From Leifsonia shinshuensis (GTDB taxonomy: Bacteria > Actinomycetota > Actinomycetes > Actinomycetales > Microbacteriaceae), in NCBI RefSeq assembly GCF_022606355.1, contig NZ_JAHHZQ010000003.1, positions 434,001 to 498,000 of the forward strand: DNA of 64,000 bases, read 5' to 3'. The notes below the pieces were generated by a model. The model did not search any database. It was not told the origin of the DNA and saw only the letters and a list, made by a program, of their open reading frames with translations. The position numbers and the translations under genes are program-made. This document shows, in pieces, positions 34,445 through 43,298 of this stretch. Numbering within the stretch: the stretch's first letter is position 1; every line of letters starts with the position of its first letter.

Positions 34445-35350
34445 TCACTTGACCGAGCCGACGGTCACGCCGCGGCTCAGGGTGCGCTGGAAGATGATGA
34501 AGAACACGAGGGTCGGCAGCAGCGAGAGCAGCGAGCCGGCGTTCAGCGAGGTGACGTCGATGGAGTTCTGCCCCTGCAGCGTGGCCAGGGCGATCGGGAC
34601 GGTCTGCACCGACTGGTCCGAGAGCAGGATCAGCGGGATGTAGAACTCGTTCCACGTCCAGACGAAGAAGAACACCATCAGCACGGAGAGCGTCGGCCGC
34701 ATGACCGGGTACACCACGGACCAGAGGATGCGCCAGCGACCCGCCCCGTCGAGTGCGGCCGCCTCGAGCAGGGAGGGCGGAAGAGTGGAGATCACGCTGG
34801 AGAGCAGGTACGTGCCGAAGGCGGCCTGCAGCACCGTGAAGACGATGATCACGCTCCACACCGTGTTGAACGTTCCCGTCGCCTGCGCGCCGTAGAACAG
34901 CGGATAGATCAGCGCCTCCTGGGGAAGCATGGTCGCCAGCAGGAAGACCGCCAGCAGGGCTGTGCTCCCCCGCACCCTTCCGATCCCGATCGCGTAGGCG
35001 CTCAGCAGTGAGACGACGGTGCCGAGGAGCGCGACCAGGGTCGAGATGACGACCGAGTTCCAGAGCGCCCTCAGGAAGTCGACCCGGTCGAGATAGTCCT
35101 GGAACGACTGGAGGCTCCACGTGGTCGGGAGGGCCAGCGGGCCGTGCGCCGAATAGTCGCCGCCGGTCTTGAAGGCGTTGAGGACGAGCAGCGCGAGCGG
35201 GGCCAGCATGACGAGGGCGACGGCCACGGCCGCGGCCAGGATGACCCAGCGCACCGGGCGGCCCCGTCGTCGTCTCCTGCCGGCAGGCCGGCCACCATGC
35301 ATATTCCGGGGGCTCACCGTCCGGTCGGATGGCGCCGCGGTCGCGGTCAT
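34445..35350 (-). CDS. CUT1 sugar ABC transporter permease (MalG type)
   Basis: The protein has 301 residues: a very basic N-terminus (GRRRRRGRPVR), about six membrane segments and an EAA loop at about residue 196 (LEAAALDGAGRWRILWSVVYP). ATG 35350 overlaps the stop of the partner permease as ATGA. It belongs to the operon that runs from the LacI at 38847 to the GH172 gene. Confidence 0.93.
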   Translation of the reverse strand: MTATAAPSDRTVSPRNMHGGRPAGRRRRRGRPVRWVILAAAVAVALVMLAPLALLVLNAFKTGGDYSAHGPLALPTTWSLQSFQDYLDRVDFLRALWNSVVISTLVALLGTVVSLLSAYAIGIGRVRGSTALLAVFLLATMLPQEALIYPLFYGAQATGTFNTVWSVIIVFTVLQAAFGTYLLSSVISTLPPSLLEAAALDGAGRWRILWSVVYPVMRPTLSVLMVFFFVWTWNEFYIPLILLSDQSVQTVPIALATLQGQNSIDVTSLNAGSLLSLLPTLVFFIIFQRTLSRGVTVGSVK

Positions 35351-36285
35351 GCGGCCGCCTCCTCTCGTGCGTTCCGTCGCTGGAGCCAGAGCATGACGCC
35401 CGCGACGAGGAAGATCACGATCGACATGGCGGTCGCGATCGCGGACCCGTAGCCGACCCTGGAGAGCTCGAAGAAGTTCCGGTAGGAGTAGTACGACGGC
35501 ACGACGGTGGAGCCCTCCGGGCCGCCGCCGGTCAGGATGAGCACGGGGGCGAACACCTTCAGTGCACCGACCGTCGCGGTGATGACCACGACGAACACCT
35601 CGGGGCGGATCTGCGGGACGGTGATGGCGCGGAACCGTCGCCACCAGCCGGCCCCGTCGAGCGCCGCCGCCTCGTACAGCTCGGGGTCCACTCGCTGGAG
35701 CGCCGCCATGAAGATCACGACGGGATAGCCGAGCTGCAACCAGATGAGCATGAGCATCACCGCGTAGATCGCGATGTCCGGATCCCCGAGCCAGTCCGGC
35801 GGAGCGCTCACCCCGACGGTCTCGAGGATGCTGTTGAGCAAGCCGTTCTGCGTGGCGAGGACCCAGCTCCAGATGAACCCGGCGACGGCGATCGGCAGGA
35901 TCTGGGGCAGGTAGTAGGTCGCCCGCAGGAAGGCGGCCGCCTTGCCTCCGAACTCGCGGCCGATGTAGTCGAACAGCATCGCAGCGAGCAGCAGCCCGAG
36001 CAGGGTCGGGACGACCACGATGCCGACGATCATGAAGATCGTGTTCGTGAAGGCGAGCCAGAACTGGGCGTCGTGGATCAGGTCGATGTAGTTCTGGAGG
36101 CCGTTCCAGCGCATCGGGGCGATGCCGCCCTTCCAGCGGAAGAGGCTGATGAACACGTTCACCGCGAACGGCAGCAGCACGATCAGGATCGTGCCGGCGA
36201 TCATCGGGATCAGATAGGGCCAGTAGCCGGTGGTTCGTGTCCGAGCGCGGCGGGCAGGACGGGCGGGGGGTGCGGCAGTCGTCAT
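35347..36285 (-). CDS. CUT1 sugar ABC transporter permease (MalF type)
   Basis: The protein has 312 residues, an Arg-rich cytoplasmic N-terminus, about six membrane segments (YWPYLIPMIAGTILIVLLPF first) and an EAA loop at about residue 205 (LYEAAALDGAGWWRRFRAITVP). It lies 67 bp downstream of the binding-protein gene and overlaps the second permease by 4 bp. Confidence 0.93.
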   Translation of the reverse strand: MTTAAPPARPARRARTRTTGYWPYLIPMIAGTILIVLLPFAVNVFISLFRWKGGIAPMRWNGLQNYIDLIHDAQFWLAFTNTIFMIVGIVVVPTLLGLLLAAMLFDYIGREFGGKAAAFLRATYYLPQILPIAVAGFIWSWVLATQNGLLNSILETVGVSAPPDWLGDPDIAIYAVMLMLIWLQLGYPVVIFMAALQRVDPELYEAAALDGAGWWRRFRAITVPQIRPEVFVVVITATVGALKVFAPVLILTGGGPEGSTVVPSYYSYRNFFELSRVGYGSAIATAMSIVIFLVAGVMLWLQRRNAREEAAA

Positions 36286-36352
36286 GTGCGTGGTCTCCGG
36301 GTCGTACGGGACCGGACGCGGGAGGCGCCGGGTGACGCCTCCCGCCGACCGG

Positions 36353-37687
36353 TCAGCCCTGGTCGGTCGCCTTCTTGCCGTCGTCGTAGAACTTCTGCAG
36401 CTTGGCGAGGTACTCGTCGGCCGTCTCGTTCCTGTTCGACATCGCGGCCATGTTGGTCTGGATGAAGTCCAGGAATCCGGGAACCGGGTAGTCCGGGTAG
36501 AACGTGAGGGTGTCCGCCTTGACGATCTCGTCGAACCGCTCGGTGTAGGCCCGCGTGACCGGGTCGGTGATCTTCGACGAGTCGCCGGCCAGCGGGAGTC
36601 CGCCGAGCTCGCCGATCCTGTTCTGCACCTCGGGGCTCAGGGTCGTGTCGATCCAGTCGTACGCCAGATCCTTGTTCTTCGCCTTGGCCGGGACGCCCCA
36701 CAGGTGCCCGGAGGAGCCCATCGACAGGTTCGCGCCCGGCAGCGTGAAGTACCCCCACTGGAAGTCCTTCTGGTCTTTCACGCGGGAGAAGACGCCGTTG
36801 TTCCAGATCAGCATGCCCGTCTTCCCGCTGAGGAAGTTGACGTTCGCCTGCTCGTAGGTGAGGCCGGCGAGGTCGGAGCCGAGGTAGCCCTTGTCGATCC
36901 AGTCCTGGAACTGCTGCGTGCCCTTCTTCCAGGGATCCGACGAGAAGTCGACCTTGCCCTTGAGGAACATGAAGTCGTCGATCTGCTGACGGTCCGCGTA
37001 GGCGGACACCAGCGAGTACCAGACCCACATCTGGTTGAACCCCTGGTTCGTCGAGGCGGAGGACGACACGGGCGTGATCCCGGCCGCCTGGAGCTTCTGC
37101 ATGGCCGAGACGAACTCGTCCATGGTCGTCGGCTCGGCCGTGATGCCGGCCTTCGCGAACAGGTCCTTGTTGTAATAGAAGGTGACGTACTCACCGATGT
37201 TCGGGATGCCGTACCAGTCGCCGGAGCCGGCCTTGCCGTGCTCGTCGTACTTGGCGAACGACTGCATGCCTCCGGTGACCTTCTTGTCCCAGCCGTACTT
37301 CGCCACCTGGTCGTTCAGGGGCGTCAGCAGGCCCTGGCTGGCCAGCTGTCCTCCATCGGCGTTGCCCTTGTTGAACTCGACGACGTCCGGCACGGTGTTG
37401 CCGCCCAGGGTGAGCTTCGCGTTCTTGCGGACCGCGTCGAAGCTGGTCGTCTGGAAGTCGACCTTCACGCCCGGGTGCTTCTTCTTGAACAGCTCCAGCG
37501 CGAGCTGCCAGCCCTGGCCCTGGGCGGTCTTCGGGTCCTCGTACTGCAGGATCGTGAATGTCTTGCCGGCGTCGCCGCCTCCGCCGCCACTGCAGGCGAC
37601 GAGAGCGGCGGTCGCGACCGCCATCGCCGCCGCTGCGGCTGCGAGACGGGCGACTCTGCGGGCGCCCGGCTTCCGGATCGATGTCAT
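36353..37687 (-). CDS. CUT1 sugar ABC transporter, substrate-binding lipoprotein
   Basis: The protein has 444 residues. A lipoprotein signal with lipobox LVAC ends near residue 32 and a glycine-rich linker follows. Family-1 binding-protein landmarks are FTILQYEDPKTAQG, LFKKKHPGVKVDF, VPDVVEFNKGNADGG and TFYYNKDLFAKAGI. GGAG stands before ATG 37687. It belongs to the same operon as the LacI upstream and GH172 downstream, so it probably binds a short fructan or difructose anhydride; this is inferred from enzymes only. Confidence 0.92.
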   Translation of the reverse strand: MTSIRKPGARRVARLAAAAAAMAVATAALVACSGGGGGDAGKTFTILQYEDPKTAQGQGWQLALELFKKKHPGVKVDFQTTSFDAVRKNAKLTLGGNTVPDVVEFNKGNADGGQLASQGLLTPLNDQVAKYGWDKKVTGGMQSFAKYDEHGKAGSGDWYGIPNIGEYVTFYYNKDLFAKAGITAEPTTMDEFVSAMQKLQAAGITPVSSSASTNQGFNQMWVWYSLVSAYADRQQIDDFMFLKGKVDFSSDPWKKGTQQFQDWIDKGYLGSDLAGLTYEQANVNFLSGKTGMLIWNNGVFSRVKDQKDFQWGYFTLPGANLSMGSSGHLWGVPAKAKNKDLAYDWIDTTLSPEVQNRIGELGGLPLAGDSSKITDPVTRAYTERFDEIVKADTLTFYPDYPVPGFLDFIQTNMAAMSNRNETADEYLAKLQKFYDDGKKATDQG

Positions 37688-37782
37688 TGCGTGCTCCTTT
37701 GCATCGGATGGTGCTGGTGGACGAGGATCGACGGCGCGAGGGCAGGCTCGCGCCCCGGTTCCTCCGGTGGGTGGTTCGGGAT

Positions 37783-37803
37783 GGTCGGGTCGGGTCGGGT
37801 CGG
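37783..37803. repeat. Short tandem repeat of GGGTC
   Basis: About four units of a GGGTC pentanucleotide lie in the 125-bp gap between the LacI and binding-protein genes. Such simple repeats can vary in length by slippage. Here it is non-coding and could only affect the leader or spacing before the transporter gene. Confidence 0.5.
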
Positions 37804-37812
37804 TTCTGCGGC

Positions 37813-38847
37813 TCAGCCGCGCGACGGCGGTCCGATCGAGTTGCGCACGACCGGCGAGCAGGGCATGAGGCAGCCCTCGCGGTCCGCGGTGTCCAGGGAG
37901 CCGTCGAGACGGCCGACGAGGCGGCGGACCGCCCACTCGCCCATCTCGCGGTGCGGGAGCTGCACGGTCGTGAGGCCGGGGTCGAGCGCCTCCGCCACGA
38001 ACTCCTGGTTGTCGAAGCCCGCGATCGAGAGGTCCTCCGGAACGGAGAGCCCGAGTCGGCGGGCGACGTTGTAGAAGCCCATCGCGGTCTGGTCGCTGAA
38101 GCAGAACACGGCGCTGGGGCGGTCCGGCCGATCGAGGAGCCGTCGTGCCGGGCCCTCCGCGTAGCGCGTCGCCGCGTCCTCGGCCACGACCGTCAACGAG
38201 GGGTCGACGGGGATTCCCTGGTCCTCGAGGGCCCTGCGGTAGCCGCGCTCGCGGAGCGCGGAGGCGATCGGGTACGCGGCGACATCGCAGAAGCCGATGC
38301 GCGTGTGTCCCGCGTCGACGAGCATGCGGGTGGACGAGTAGGCGCCGAGCTCCTCATCGGGCACCACATAGTCGACGGTCGGGTGCGAGTCGTCGCCCGG
38401 CCTCCCGTCCAGGATGACGACGGGCATCGTGGGCGGGACGAGCGGCACCTCGACGACCTTGTGGAAGTTGGTCGCGACGATCAGGCCCTCGATGTTGCGC
38501 TGGAGCAGGGACTGGACCGCAGGCGTCTGTACCTCGTCGTTGCCGTAGGTGTCGATGAGCATCAGCATGAATCCGCTCTCCCAGGCGGCCTGCTGGGCGC
38601 CGGCGAGCATGTGGCCGGAGAAGGGGACCGTCGCGACTCGATCGGAGACGACGCCGATCGTGCGGCTCTGCTTCGTCTTGAGCGAGCGGGCCAGCTGATT
38701 GGGTACGTAGCCGAGCTCGTCGGCGACGTCCCGGATGCGCTTGGCGACAGCGGCGTTGACCCGTCCCTCGCCGCGCCCGCTGAGGACGAGGCTGACGCTG
38801 GACACGGAGACGCCCACGTGCGATGCGATGTCCTTCATCGTCAGCAT
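37813..38847 (-). CDS. LacI-family transcriptional regulator (GH172/transporter operon)
   Basis: The protein has 344 residues. The helix-turn-helix reads MKDIASHVGVSVSSVSLVLSG with an unusual basic stretch (RGEGRVNAAVAKR), then the PNQLARSLKTKQS hinge and a sugar-binding domain (VATVPFSGHMLAG, MLIDTYGNDEVQTP, FSDQTAMGFYN, IAGFDNQEFVAE). The start has GGGAG at good spacing. It is first in its operon, upstream of a CUT1 transporter and GH172. It resembles the LacI at 42200-43246 in its C-terminal FDNQE and LPH..MG.WAV segments, suggesting related inducers. The operators at 38859-38923 are its likely targets. Confidence 0.92.
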   Translation of the reverse strand: MLTMKDIASHVGVSVSSVSLVLSGRGEGRVNAAVAKRIRDVADELGYVPNQLARSLKTKQSRTIGVVSDRVATVPFSGHMLAGAQQAAWESGFMLMLIDTYGNDEVQTPAVQSLLQRNIEGLIVATNFHKVVEVPLVPPTMPVVILDGRPGDDSHPTVDYVVPDEELGAYSSTRMLVDAGHTRIGFCDVAAYPIASALRERGYRRALEDQGIPVDPSLTVVAEDAATRYAEGPARRLLDRPDRPSAVFCFSDQTAMGFYNVARRLGLSVPEDLSIAGFDNQEFVAEALDPGLTTVQLPHREMGEWAVRRLVGRLDGSLDTADREGCLMPCSPVVRNSIGPPSRG

Positions 38848-38858
38848 GGTGTCTCCCT

Positions 38859-38923
38859 CGTGGCGTCAATCGTTTGACTTCAAACGATTGACGCCACGCT
38901 AGAAGCGTCAAACGCGTTGACGC
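38859..38923. promoter_or_regulatory. LacI operator array with an 18-bp perfect inverted repeat
   Basis: Positions 38859-38876 and 38881-38898 are exact inverse copies of 18 bases around ACTT. Each arm carries TCAATCGTTTGA or its complement, a LacI-type site. A further palindrome of the form GCGTCAA-ACGCG-TTGACGC lies at 38905-38923. All three share TCAA...TTGA ends. They lie immediately upstream of the LacI start (38847), so the operon is probably autoregulated with several bound dimers. Confidence 0.6.
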
Positions 38924-38972
38924 AAACTCCGTCGTCGAGAACGGGAGGATCGCCGCCGGATCGCAGCCGCGG

Positions 38973-39863
38973 TCAGCGGAGGAGCGCCGCGGTCGTCGGC
39001 GGCTCCGCCCCGACACGTGAAACCGTGATCGACGCCGCCCGCGATGCGATCGTCGCGGCGCGGAGCACGGCGTCGGGCTCGACGGCCGGCCACGCAGGTT
39101 CACGCAGCAGGGCCCAGAGCAGGGCCGCCATGTAGCTGTCACCGGCTCCGACGGTGTCGGCGACGGTCGTCATCGTCACCGGGACGGGCGTGGTCACCCC
39201 GCCGTGCCGCAGCAGCGAGCCCTCCGCGCCCCGGGTGACCACGACGATCGGCACCACGTCGCCGATGAGCTGGGCCGCGCCCTCCGGTGTCAGTTCGGGA
39301 AAGAGGAACTCCGCGTCCTCGTCGCTCAGCTTGACGATGTCGCACGACCGGCAGAGCTGCTCGAACCGGGAGCGGGCGGCGACCGGGTCTCCGACCAGAT
39401 CGCGCCGGATGTTCGGGTCGTAGGACACGGTCGTCCCGGCGCCGCGGGACTCGACGACGGCGGTGACCTGGTCGGCGCCCGGCGCCAGGAAGGTGGCGAT
39501 CGACCCGACGTGGAGGTGCGACGCCGCCGAGACCTCCACAGTGTCCGGCAGCCTCCAGAGGATGCGGAACCGGTACTCGGCGGAACCGTCCGGGTTCAGC
39601 GTGGCCGCTGCGGTGGAGGTCTCCTCCAGCGACCAGCTCTGCTCCAGCACCGCGACGTCGGCCGTATCCAACCGGTCCGCGATCGCGCGACCGCGCGCAT
39701 CACGCCCGAGCGCCGTCAGCAGCGCGGTTGGGGTGCCGAGACGGCCGAGACCGAGCGCGACGTTCGCCGGCGAACCACCCGGCACCTCCTCGACCACTCC
39801 GCCTCGATCGATGATGTCGGTCAGGGCCTCGCCGACGACGAGGACGCTCCGCTCCGCGGTCAC
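38973..39863 (-). CDS. PfkB-family fructokinase
   Basis: The protein has 296 residues of the ribokinase/PfkB fold. It carries VVGEALTDII at the start, the sugar motif PGGSPANVALGLGRLG, SYDPNIRRDL and the ATP and anion-hole motif TVGAGDSYMAALL with catalytic Asp at about 242. PGGSP and YDPN are typical of bacterial fructokinases, which make fructose-6-phosphate. GTG 39863 overlaps the GH91 stop as GTGA. It ends the operon of GH32 and GH91 and would capture fructose freed by them. Confidence 0.9.
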   Translation of the reverse strand: MTAERSVLVVGEALTDIIDRGGVVEEVPGGSPANVALGLGRLGTPTALLTALGRDARGRAIADRLDTADVAVLEQSWSLEETSTAAATLNPDGSAEYRFRILWRLPDTVEVSAASHLHVGSIATFLAPGADQVTAVVESRGAGTTVSYDPNIRRDLVGDPVAARSRFEQLCRSCDIVKLSDEDAEFLFPELTPEGAAQLIGDVVPIVVVTRGAEGSLLRHGGVTTPVPVTMTTVADTVGAGDSYMAALLWALLREPAWPAVEPDAVLRAATIASRAASITVSRVGAEPPTTAALLR

Positions 39864-41212
39864 AGGGTGCTCCGCGAGGGGAGGCTCGGCGTGGCGCGGA
39901 ACGCGTTCTCCGCGGTGTCGATGACCACCTGCTCCTCGGTGCCGGAGTCGAGCACGGTGTTGCCCTGGGACGCCGGGTCGACGAGAACGGTCGTGACTGC
40001 AAGCGCCCCGGAGGTCGACGTCGTCAGCAGCGCGTCCACCTGGGCCGCGAACGCCGAATCGCCCGTCGTCGCGTGCACGTCGGAGCCGACCGTGTGGTTC
40101 GTGGACACGAAGTTGCCTGAACCCTCGACCAGCCGGATGATCACCGGGGTCGCGCCGCGCGGCTCGATCGTCTGCGCGTCGACGACCTCGGAGAAGTGGT
40201 TGCCGATGACGGAGTTGCCGTCGCCGCTGATCCGGAGCACCCCGTACTCGTCGTCGCGCCCGTTGCCGACGCCCTGGAAGGGCGCCCACGGCTCGTGGTC
40301 GCGGAGCAGGTGATTCGACGCCACGAGGTTCTCCGAACTCCCGTCCGTGAGCACGACCATGCCGGGGTAGAAGGAGTGGAGGCGGTTGTTCGTGACGCTG
40401 GAGCGGGTGACACCGTGCAGTTCGACGCTGCTCCTTCCGCGGGGGAACACGTTGTTGGCGGTGATCAGCAGACCACCGTGGTTCTCGGCGAAGATCGAGC
40501 ACCCCGCAGGCCCCGCTCCGATGAGGTTGTCGGTGACCTTCGACGCTTGGCCCCACCCGCGGAGCTCGACACAGCTCCCGCACTCGGCGATGAAGTTGTG
40601 GTGGATGGAGAGCGCGTCGGCGTTGTGGATCTCCACCCCGTGCTCGAGGTAGACGAACCCCATGTCGCTGACCCGGAACGAGTCGTTGGCGCTCACGACC
40701 CGGATGCCGGTCTTGCCGTTCACGTAGGTGTTCTCGGGGTGCAGGTCGGAACCGTCTGCGACGAAGTGGAGACCGTCGATGCAGAAGTTCGAGAACTCCA
40801 CCGAACTGATCCGCGGGCTGCCCTCCCGTTCGACCAGGAAGGCCGCGTCGGGGATCTCGACGAGGATGCGGCTCCCGCCGGGCCAGAGCTCGTGCAGGGC
40901 AGGCCACTCCTCCTCCGGGACATTGAACCGGATGCTGGAGGAGGTGAAGCCGTGCCCGCTGCCCTCGATCCGGAGGAAGCTGACGTCGATCAGCACCTGG
41001 GTGCGCAGGTGGTAGTCGCCCGGCGGGATGTGGATCACGGCGCCCGGCTTGCCACCCGATCCCCCGACACTCGCCGTCTGGCGCCGCTTGACGTCGGCGA
41101 TGATCTCGTTGATCACGGCGCCGATGTCCGTCTCGGGGTCGCCGCCGGGCCACTCGGTCACGTCGTAGTGGTTGGGTCCGGTCACCGCACTCCCCGTCGT
41201 CGTCGCCCTCAC
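39860..41212 (-). CDS. GH91 inulin fructotransferase / difructose-anhydride hydrolase family protein
   Basis: The 450-residue right-handed beta-helix resembles GH91 along its length: HYDVTEWPGGDPETDIG, AVIHIPPGDYHLRTQ, GHGFTSSSIRFN, SSVEFSNFCIDGLHF, MGFVYLEHGVEIHNADALS, NNVFPRGRSSVEL and GNTVLDSGTEEQV. GH91 enzymes convert inulin termini to difructose anhydride (DFA I or III), or hydrolyse DFA III to inulobiose. No signal peptide is present, whereas inulin fructotransferases are secreted; an intracellular DFA hydrolase is therefore more likely. GTG 41212 overlaps the GH32 stop. Fructokinase and GH32 flank it in one operon. Confidence 0.85.
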   Translation of the reverse strand: MRATTTGSAVTGPNHYDVTEWPGGDPETDIGAVINEIIADVKRRQTASVGGSGGKPGAVIHIPPGDYHLRTQVLIDVSFLRIEGSGHGFTSSSIRFNVPEEEWPALHELWPGGSRILVEIPDAAFLVEREGSPRISSVEFSNFCIDGLHFVADGSDLHPENTYVNGKTGIRVVSANDSFRVSDMGFVYLEHGVEIHNADALSIHHNFIAECGSCVELRGWGQASKVTDNLIGAGPAGCSIFAENHGGLLITANNVFPRGRSSVELHGVTRSSVTNNRLHSFYPGMVVLTDGSSENLVASNHLLRDHEPWAPFQGVGNGRDDEYGVLRISGDGNSVIGNHFSEVVDAQTIEPRGATPVIIRLVEGSGNFVSTNHTVGSDVHATTGDSAFAAQVDALLTTSTSGALAVTTVLVDPASQGNTVLDSGTEEQVVIDTAENAFRATPSLPSRSTL

Positions 41213-42186
41213 GAGGTCGCGCCCGTGCTCTGCATGACGTCGCTGACCGTTCGCAGCGCCAGTCGCCCGTTCACCCAGCCGACGGGTTGCGGGTCGGTGA
41301 TCTCCCCCACCCAGCCACCGTTGCTGTCGTCGTTGCGGAACGCCAGCAGCTGCCAGTCGCCCGCACGATCCTGCACCAACCGGCCGACGTAGAGCCGTTC
41401 GTCCGTGATCCGGTACGACTGATCGGTCGCGAAGGGCCCGGCGAGGGATTCAGCGGGGAACGCCCACACCCCTCCGGTGGGATCCTGCGCGCGCCGCCCG
41501 GCGGCCAGTTCGGGCGCAAGGCAGGAGAACAGGCCGACCGCCCTGCCATCGACGGTGACGGTCTGCACGACTTCGAGGTGGCCGAATCCGGCGCCCGGCT
41601 CCGACAGCGGTGGTCGAACCGTCCAGGTGGTCAGGTCGTCGGAGGTCGCGTAGCCGATCACGCCGCGGTCGTCGGCGGCTCCGTGGTCGGCGCGGGCGGT
41701 GATGAGCATGTGCCACCTCCCGTCGGCACGGAAGACCCACGGGTCGCGCCAGGCCTGGTCCGGCCACTGCCGGGTGTCCGCTGTCTCGTACCACCGCGGG
41801 TCCGGTTCGAGCACCTGGCGGTCCGGTTCCCGGTGCCAGGTGAACAGGTCGTCGGAGACCACGGAGCTGATGCGCTGCTTGATCCCGGCCTCGGCGCGGC
41901 TCACAGCCGTGTAGAACATCCGCCACGTCCCGTCGTCGCCGCGGACCACGGAGCCGGTCCACGTCGCCAGATCGTCGAACGCGGGCGAATCGTCGGGGAG
42001 GACTGCGTCGGCGTGCTCGGTCCAGTTCGTGAGGTCGATCGAGGTCGCGTGCCCGACGGTCGCCCGCCAGTGGCGCCGGTCGGGGTCAAGGAGGGCACGG
42101 GGCGCCTTCAGGAAGAAGAGGTGGTATCGGTCGCCGTCGTCGGCGATCCAGAAGTCCCATACCCAGGACGCGGCGAGACGAAGCAT
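41209..42186 (-). CDS. GH32-family beta-fructofuranosidase (short form)
   Basis: The protein has 325 residues and is a five-bladed GH32/GH43-like propeller without the usual C-terminal beta-sandwich. Catalytic candidates are Asp11 in WVWDFW (nucleophile), RDP at about 147-149 (transition-state stabiliser) and Glu205 in GHLEVVQ (acid/base). It has no signal peptide, so it acts in the cytoplasm, splitting fructose from inulobiose or other fructo-oligosaccharides. I start at MLRLAASW, where homologues begin; an upstream ATG at 42237 would overlap the LacI gene by 38 bp. Confidence 0.83.
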   Translation of the reverse strand: MLRLAASWVWDFWIADDGDRYHLFFLKAPRALLDPDRRHWRATVGHATSIDLTNWTEHADAVLPDDSPAFDDLATWTGSVVRGDDGTWRMFYTAVSRAEAGIKQRISSVVSDDLFTWHREPDRQVLEPDPRWYETADTRQWPDQAWRDPWVFRADGRWHMLITARADHGAADDRGVIGYATSDDLTTWTVRPPLSEPGAGFGHLEVVQTVTVDGRAVGLFSCLAPELAAGRRAQDPTGGVWAFPAESLAGPFATDQSYRITDERLYVGRLVQDRAGDWQLLAFRNDDSNGGWVGEITDPQPVGWVNGRLALRTVSDVMQSTGATS

Positions 42187-42199
42187 CGGTTGGTGCCTT

Positions 42200-43246
42200 T
42201 CAGTGGTTTCGTGGTGCAGCGACGGAGTCGCGGACAACGAGTGGGCAGTCGAGAAGCGTCGGTTTGTCGGCCAGGAGCTCGTAGACGGCCTCGCCGTGCA
42301 GCAGCTGGACCAGGGTCTCCACCGCCCACTGCCCCATCTCGTAGTGCGGGAGGGCGACGGTGGTGAGCCCGGGGAAGAGATTGGCCGCGATCAGCTCCTG
42401 GTTGTCGAATCCGACGATGGAGAGGTCGTCCGGGATGCTCAGACCGAGCTCCATCGCCGCGCGGTAGGCACCCATCGCCATGCGGTCGTTGTAGCAGAAC
42501 AGGGCCGTCGGCCGGTCGGCGCTGTCCAGCATCCGCCGGGCGAGCCCGTAACCGGGCAGCGTCTCGGAGGGCGCGGCGGCCACGAGCGCCTCGTCGAACG
42601 GGATCCGGTTCGTCTCCAGCACCTGCCGGTACCCGGCGAAGCGGCCGTGGGTGGCGGGGACGTCGTCATCGTTGTTGAGGAAGCCGATGCGGGTGTGGCC
42701 GGCCTCGACCAGGTGACTCACGGCCGACACCGCGCCGCCCACCTCGTCCGGCACGACAGCCGGCACGATGCCGGCCCGGTCCGTCGAGTCGATCAGCACG
42801 GCGGGGACCTCGCCCAGGTTCGGGGGGAGGGAGACGCTGCGGTGGTACATCGTCGCGTACAGGACCGCGTCGACCTGCCGGTCGATCAGCGCCTGGACGT
42901 CGCCCTGATGTGTGCCGTTGCCGGCCTGCCGCTCGGTGTTGATGATCACCAGAGTGAGGTCGTGCTCCCGTGCGGCGTTCTGTGCGCCGAGGATGATCCG
43001 GCCGGCGTGCGGCGTCGTCGCGATCTCTTCGCTCAGCAGCCCGATGAGGCCGGTCCGGTTGGTGCGGAGCGCTTGCGCCGCCCGGTTCGGTCCGTAGCCG
43101 AGCGTCTTGGCCGCGTTGTGCACGCGAGCCCGGGTCTCCTCGGCCACACGCGTGTGCGGCGTGTTGTTCAGCACGTGCGACACGGTCGTCACCGACACGC
43201 CCGCCAACTCGGCGACATCCCGGATTCCGGCGCTCTTCACAGCCAC
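42200..43246 (-). CDS. LacI-family transcriptional regulator (GH32/GH91 operon)
   Basis: The protein has 348 residues. The helix-turn-helix reads IRDVAELAGVSVTTVSHVLNNT, followed by the GPNRAAQALRTNRT hinge and a sugar-binding domain (EEIATTPHAGRIILGAQ, NDRMAMGAYRA, IVGFDNQELIA, LPHYEMGQWAV). The GTG start has AAGGAAG upstream. It lies between the permeases and GH32 in one direction, so it appears to be transcribed within the operon it controls. Its likely operator is the palindrome before the binding-protein gene at 46418-46448. Confidence 0.92.
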   Translation of the reverse strand: MAVKSAGIRDVAELAGVSVTTVSHVLNNTPHTRVAEETRARVHNAAKTLGYGPNRAAQALRTNRTGLIGLLSEEIATTPHAGRIILGAQNAAREHDLTLVIINTERQAGNGTHQGDVQALIDRQVDAVLYATMYHRSVSLPPNLGEVPAVLIDSTDRAGIVPAVVPDEVGGAVSAVSHLVEAGHTRIGFLNNDDDVPATHGRFAGYRQVLETNRIPFDEALVAAAPSETLPGYGLARRMLDSADRPTALFCYNDRMAMGAYRAAMELGLSIPDDLSIVGFDNQELIAANLFPGLTTVALPHYEMGQWAVETLVQLLHGEAVYELLADKPTLLDCPLVVRDSVAAPRNH

Positions 43247-43298
43247 GGTGCTTCCTTTCTCGAGAACGGCGCGCGGCGGTCCTGCCGCATCCGGCGGG

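Noticed and set aside
38973-39863. Ribokinase as the identity of the PfkB gene
   Set aside because: PGGSP and SYDPN motifs and the GH32/GH91 context favour fructokinase.
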